DNA from: Verrucomicrobiaceae bacterium
GTDB lineage: Bacteria > Verrucomicrobiota > Verrucomicrobiia > Opitutales > Intestinicryptomonadaceae
DNA length: 35,667 nucleotides
Assembly (NCBI GenBank): GCA_015061955.1
Contig: SUVO01000025.1
Location: 1 to 35,667 of the forward strand
Reading direction: 5' to 3'
A program made the position numbers and the translations under genes. Below are positions 32,033-35,667 of the stretch, piece by piece (position 1 is the first letter of the stretch; the number at the start of each line of letters is the position of its first letter). The notes below the pieces were generated by a model. It worked only from the letters and a program-made list of their open reading frames with translations. It ran no database searches and was not told the DNA's origin.

Positions 32033-35000
32033 ATGAAGAAAATAAAAGTAATTTTTTCTATCTTCTTTGCTCTATCTTTAACTTATTGTGCGTATGCTAC
32101 ATCTGTTAAAGCGTGGGAAGATTCGTTAGAAATTCCAACATATAAAATTCGTCCTGCTGAAACGGCTCCGATGTTTAATCGTATGTATATGTATCAGCGT
32201 GCTAAACGAGCAATATATCCATATCTGCTTAATGATAATATGAATATCACGCAAAAAAAAGAGAATGTAAAATATAAGGCTATCTTTTTAGAAAACAAAT
32301 ATATAAAGGTTTGTGTTCTTCCAGAAATAGGAGGTCGTCTCTTTTATGCGATAGATAAAACCAACAACTATGATATTTTCTATAAACAAGATGTTATTAA
32401 ACCGGCAATTGTAGGTATGAATGGTGCATGGATTTCTGGTGGTGTTGAATGGAATGTTTTTCATCACCACAGAATAACATCACACACACCTGTCGATTAT
32501 AAAATTGTAGCAAATGATGATGGTAGCAAAACAATTTGGGTTGGTGAAACAGAACGTCGTCATAGAATGTCTTGGAGCATTGGTGTTACAGTTTTCCCAG
32601 ATAAATCGTATATGAAAATTGATGGGCGTTTGATAAACGCAACACACAATAGCAACTCTATGCTATTTTGGGCAAACGCATCAACACATTCAAACGAAAA
32701 TTATCAAATTATTTTCCCACAAAATACAGAATTTGGTGTATATCATGCCAAAAATAGCTTCTGCCATTGGCCTATTTCTTATGAAACATATAATGGAACA
32801 GAAGAGTATCAAAATGGCATAAAGGTTGATTTATGGAAAGCTCATCCAGTTGGAAATTCTATTTTTGCTCACGAAAGAAAAGAAGATTTTATAGCTGGTT
32901 ATGATTATGGTAAAGATGCAGGAACTATGATGTATGCTAACAGACACATCTCTGCAGGAGGTAAATTCTGGTCTTGGGGACCAAATTCTGGTTGGCCTAC
33001 AAAAGTTCTTACCGATACAGCAGGGCATTATATTGAACTTATGATGGGGGCATATTCTGATAATCAACCCGATTACAACTGGACTCTGCCATACGAGGTT
33101 AAAAGCTTTACTCAGTATTACTACGGAATTCGCAATATAAAAGGAGCAAAAAAGGCTTCAAAGTTGGCAACATTAAATCTTGATGTTATAACTAACGATA
33201 AAGCATTTTTAGGCGTAAACGCTACCGAACAATTAGATAATGTAGAAGTTGTACTTTCATTAAAGGGTAAGGCAATATATTCAGAGAAGTTTGATATCGA
33301 CCCAAGTAGACCATTTATAAAAACAGTACCGATTCCAGCAAATACAAAGGAAAGCGATCTTAAAATGGTTCTTTTAGATACAAATGGTAAAGAACTTTTA
33401 GCGTATCAAGCAATAGAAAAAAATCCTAAAAAACCTTTGCCTGAAACAGTAAAAACACCACTGCCACCAAATGAAATAAAAAATACAGAAGAATGTTTCT
33501 ATGTAGGGTTGAGAACTCTCCAATTTCATAATGGATTTTTAAATGCACTTGATTATTTTGAAGAAGTATTACGTCGCGATCCAAAAGATGTGCGAACAAA
33601 TACTATCTTGGGTGCGTATTGGCGTCAGCGTGGTGATTATGAAAAAGCAAGAAAATATCTCGAAACTGCTATCGCACGTCAAACAAAAGATTATACTCGT
33701 CCGAATGATTGCGAAGCCACATATAATTTGGCATTGGTTCTCAAAGAACAAGGTAAAATTGATCAAGCCATTGAAATGTTTTATAAGGCGAGTTGGAATT
33801 ATACGTTTACATCAGCGTCAAATACACAGCTTGCACAAATCTATTCAAAACAAAAAAACTACGCATCAGCACTTGAATGTCTTGACGAAGCAATTGCCTA
33901 TAATACGAGAAACTTTTCTGCTCAAAATCTGAAAGCATCAGTTCTTAGAACATTGGGCAACAAAAAAGAAGCAATCAAATGTGTTGAAGCAGTGCTTTCA
34001 ATAGATCCTCTTAATGCTTATGCAAATTGTGAAAAATACTTGCTCGATAATAACTCTGATGATTTCGAAAAATTGATGAGAGATGAACCAGAATCGTATG
34101 TAGAACTTGCGATAAAATATATAAACAATGGTTTTATTTCGGAAGCACAGAAACTTCTTAAAAAGATAGATTCTAAGAAAAACTATGCAACTGTTAAGAT
34201 GTGGTTGGGGTACATTGCTGATAAAAATGGTGATAAAGAAGAAGCTAAAAAAATGTATGTTCAAGCTCTCGACTTGCCAGTATCTAATGTATTCAGACTT
34301 GAAACAGTTGATGTTCTTACACATATGATTGAATATATTCCAAATAATTGGAAAATTTACTATTATCTCGGAAACTTATATTACGATTATCAATCTGATA
34401 AAGCTTTAAATTATTGGCATAAATGTGTAGAACTAAAAAAAGACTATGCTCCTGCATGGCGTAATATTGGATGGGCAAATCATCACTATGCAAAGAATCT
34501 TGATGTTGCAGAAAAAGCTTATCTAAAAGCGATAGAACTTGAGCCCCAAGCAGTCTATTTTGAAGAACTCGATGAAATTCTTGAATCTAAAAAAGCAAGT
34601 GCAAAATATCGCTTTGATATTCTAAACAAGCATCATGATATAATTGTAAAGCGTTATTTCCCATCGGTATCTGAAATAAATCTCGCAGTATATTTGGGTA
34701 AAAACGATTATGCTCTTGATCTATTGCGTAATGGATATTACCCAACTGGTGAAAATGTAAAAAGTATTCATGATATTTATGTAGATGCTTTAATAATGTC
34801 ATCGCTAGAAAAAACAAAAGTAGGTGACTTTGCACAAGCTGTTAAACTCTTGGAAGAAGCATTTACATTCCCAGAAAATCATCAAATCTTCCTGTATGAT
34901 ACTAGAATTCCTCGCGATGCTCAAATCTATTATATGCTTGCAAAGACATACGAAAAAATGGGAGATAAAGAAAAAGCAAAACTAAATTATATTAAAGCGG

Positions 35001-35329
35001 TTGAAACAAATGTTGGTAAAACAAATTTCCGTTATTGGAAGGCTTTAGCTCTTGTTGAACTGGGTAGAAAAGAAGAAGCAAATGTTTTATTTAAAGCTTT
35101 GGTTGAAACTGGCAAGAGTAAAATAGTAAAACGCTATATCAACTTTTTTGCAGAAGGTGATTTAAGAGGTATAAAAACAGAAACAATAAATGCCGAAGCT
35201 TACTATACATTAGGTTTAGGAGAATTAGGGTTGGGTAATATAGAAGACGCAAAGAAAGCATTTGCTACTTCAAATAAACTTGAACCGAATAAGCTTTGGC
35301 CAACGTTTATGTTTAACTCAATAAAATAA
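32033..35329 (+). CDS. Secreted DUF5107 domain protein with C-terminal TPR repeats
   Basis: A 1098-residue protein with signal peptide (about 1-22, ending AYA). Residues about 45-350 match the DUF5107 pattern: the hallmark VLPEIGGRLFYAIDKTNNYD, then GGVEWNVFHHH and the supersandwich-like blocks that follow. This fold is related to mutarotase-like sugar-binding domains, so a carbohydrate-related role is likely. A linker (about 370-480) leads to a long run of tetratricopeptide repeats (about 490-1095), including RDPKDVRTNTILGAYWRQRG and the DYEKARKYLETAI helix pair. Proteins of this layout are common near glycan-degradation genes. AGGAT at 32023-32027 is a possible ribosome-binding site. It stands alone between an AraC-type gene and a strong terminator. 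Enzymatic activity has not been shown from sequence. Confidence 0.85.
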   Translation: MKKIKVIFSIFFALSLTYCAYATSVKAWEDSLEIPTYKIRPAETAPMFNRMYMYQRAKRAIYPYLLNDNMNITQKKENVKYKAIFLENKYIKVCVLPEIGGRLFYAIDKTNNYDIFYKQDVIKPAIVGMNGAWISGGVEWNVFHHHRITSHTPVDYKIVANDDGSKTIWVGETERRHRMSWSIGVTVFPDKSYMKIDGRLINATHNSNSMLFWANASTHSNENYQIIFPQNTEFGVYHAKNSFCHWPISYETYNGTEEYQNGIKVDLWKAHPVGNSIFAHERKEDFIAGYDYGKDAGTMMYANRHISAGGKFWSWGPNSGWPTKVLTDTAGHYIELMMGAYSDNQPDYNWTLPYEVKSFTQYYYGIRNIKGAKKASKLATLNLDVITNDKAFLGVNATEQLDNVEVVLSLKGKAIYSEKFDIDPSRPFIKTVPIPANTKESDLKMVLLDTNGKELLAYQAIEKNPKKPLPETVKTPLPPNEIKNTEECFYVGLRTLQFHNGFLNALDYFEEVLRRDPKDVRTNTILGAYWRQRGDYEKARKYLETAIARQTKDYTRPNDCEATYNLALVLKEQGKIDQAIEMFYKASWNYTFTSASNTQLAQIYSKQKNYASALECLDEAIAYNTRNFSAQNLKASVLRTLGNKKEAIKCVEAVLSIDPLNAYANCEKYLLDNNSDDFEKLMRDEPESYVELAIKYINNGFISEAQKLLKKIDSKKNYATVKMWLGYIADKNGDKEEAKKMYVQALDLPVSNVFRLETVDVLTHMIEYIPNNWKIYYYLGNLYYDYQSDKALNYWHKCVELKKDYAPAWRNIGWANHHYAKNLDVAEKAYLKAIELEPQAVYFEELDEILESKKASAKYRFDILNKHHDIIVKRYFPSVSEINLAVYLGKNDYALDLLRNGYYPTGENVKSIHDIYVDALIMSSLEKTKVGDFAQAVKLLEEAFTFPENHQIFLYDTRIPRDAQIYYMLAKTYEKMGDKEKAKLNYIKAVETNVGKTNFRYWKALALVELGRKEEANVLFKALVETGKSKIVKRYINFFAEGDLRGIKTETINAEAYYTLGLGELGLGNIEDAKKAFATSNKLEPNKLWPTFMFNSIK

Positions 35330-35340
35330 CGATAAAAGTA

Positions 35341-35372
35341 AAAACCGCAAAACAACATTTTGCGGTTTTTTT
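35341..35372 (+). terminator. Strong rho-independent terminator after the DUF5107-TPR gene
   Basis: AAAACCGCAAAA (35341-35352) pairs perfectly with TTTTGCGGTTTT (35358-35369) around CAACA, followed by more T. It begins 12 bases after the stop codon and, with A and T tracts on both sides, could work in both directions. Confidence 0.92.
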
Positions 35373-35531
35373 ATGTTTACAATAAGATTATGTCTTAGTG
35401 CTTTCAAATATAGAATTGTGCAGTGTTGGCACCATTTTGTTATTTTTTTCAAAGACATTCGCACCTTAGAAACAATCTTTTTCTATAATAAACTTGCTAT
35501 ATTTTATCACTTAGCTATATTTTGACGAGAT

Positions 35532-35667
35532 ATGAAGATTATCAAAGAAAAAATAGAAACATTCATAAGCATGAAATTTAACAAAATGCTGAAATTCATT
35601 ATTAATGGGGCTTTTGCCTGCTTGGGAATGGTATATTTTATACTCGCAGGGTCGTTACTCATAATGA
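35532..35667 (+). CDS. Start of a membrane-protein gene, cut by the right edge
   Basis: An open frame from ATG 35532 runs to the window end without a stop (45 codons). It begins MKIIKEKIETFISMKFNKML and continues into a hydrophobic segment (FIINGAFACLGMVYFILAGS), so it probably encodes an inner-membrane protein with a positively charged cytosolic N-terminus. It lies beyond the terminator at 35341, so it needs its own promoter; TATAAT at 35484-35489 is a candidate -10 box. The family cannot be told from this fragment. Confidence 0.55.
   Translation, partial: MKIIKEKIETFISMKFNKMLKFIINGAFACLGMVYFILAGSLLIM

Noticed and set aside
33543..33932. 129-residue plus-strand ORF inside the DUF5107-TPR gene
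   Set aside because: It overlaps clear TPR coding sequence in another frame and has Lys/Ile-rich, motif-free content.

Overview
The window is AT-rich bacterial DNA that is almost entirely protein-coding. It carries polysaccharide-breakdown enzymes without SusC/SusD-type transporters, a giant secreted beta-helix/Ig-like protein, a DUF5107-TPR protein, an AraC-type regulator, and Ser/Thr kinases with FHA and PP2C partners. This mixture, with Shine-Dalgarno sites before only some genes, fits the PVC group (Lentisphaeria/Verrucomicrobiota-like, possibly gut or sediment). The taxonomic call is an inference; no rRNA or marker gene is present. No tRNA, rRNA, CRISPR array or insertion sequence was recognised.

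Layout. (1) 1-7612 is a polysaccharide-utilisation region in two probable operons. The first is a heparinase II/III-like lyase (cut by the left edge) followed one base later by a GH105/GH88-type unsaturated uronyl hydrolase fused to a DUF4861-like domain. The second is two tandemly duplicated metallophosphoesterases and a GH16 glycanase, ending in a strong terminator. (2) 7764-17270 is one 3168-residue secreted protein: a glycosidase-like barrel, three beta-helix modules and about twelve Ig-like domains. (3) 17402-18391 (minus strand) is a tyrosine recombinase. (4) 18394-18568 lies between recombinase and kinase operon and is bounded by a perfect 16-bp inverted repeat, the layout expected of an invertible promoter. 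(5) 18619-29488 is a seven-gene operon: kinase-TM-STN-like; vWA-TM-FHA; soluble FHA; soluble PP2C; kinase-TM-FHA; trypsin-like protease-TM-FHA; PP2C-TM-coiled coil. Genes overlap or are separated by at most 19 bases, and a terminator follows at 29649-29676. (6) 29489-30033 is mostly non-coding with palindromes and gene remnants. (7) 30034-35372 holds a lipoprotein, a small uncertain ORF, an AraC-family regulator and a DUF5107-TPR protein with a terminator. (8) A membrane-protein gene begins at 35532 and runs off the right edge.

How the parts may work together. In the left region the lyase would release unsaturated uronic-acid ends that the GH105-type enzyme removes, while GH16 cuts a beta-glycan backbone and the giant protein may act on or bind polysaccharide outside the cell. 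The most unusual part is the seven-gene operon. Predicted topologies place both kinases, both phosphatases and all four FHA domains in the cytosol, while the vWA, coiled-coil, STN-like and protease domains face outward. This suggests a phosphothreonine-controlled device that passes a cytosolic kinase/phosphatase state across the membrane to a protease and an adhesion-like module. If the inverted repeat is a substrate of the adjacent recombinase, the whole device could be switched on and off by DNA inversion. Both ideas are inferences from layout and motifs and can be tested.
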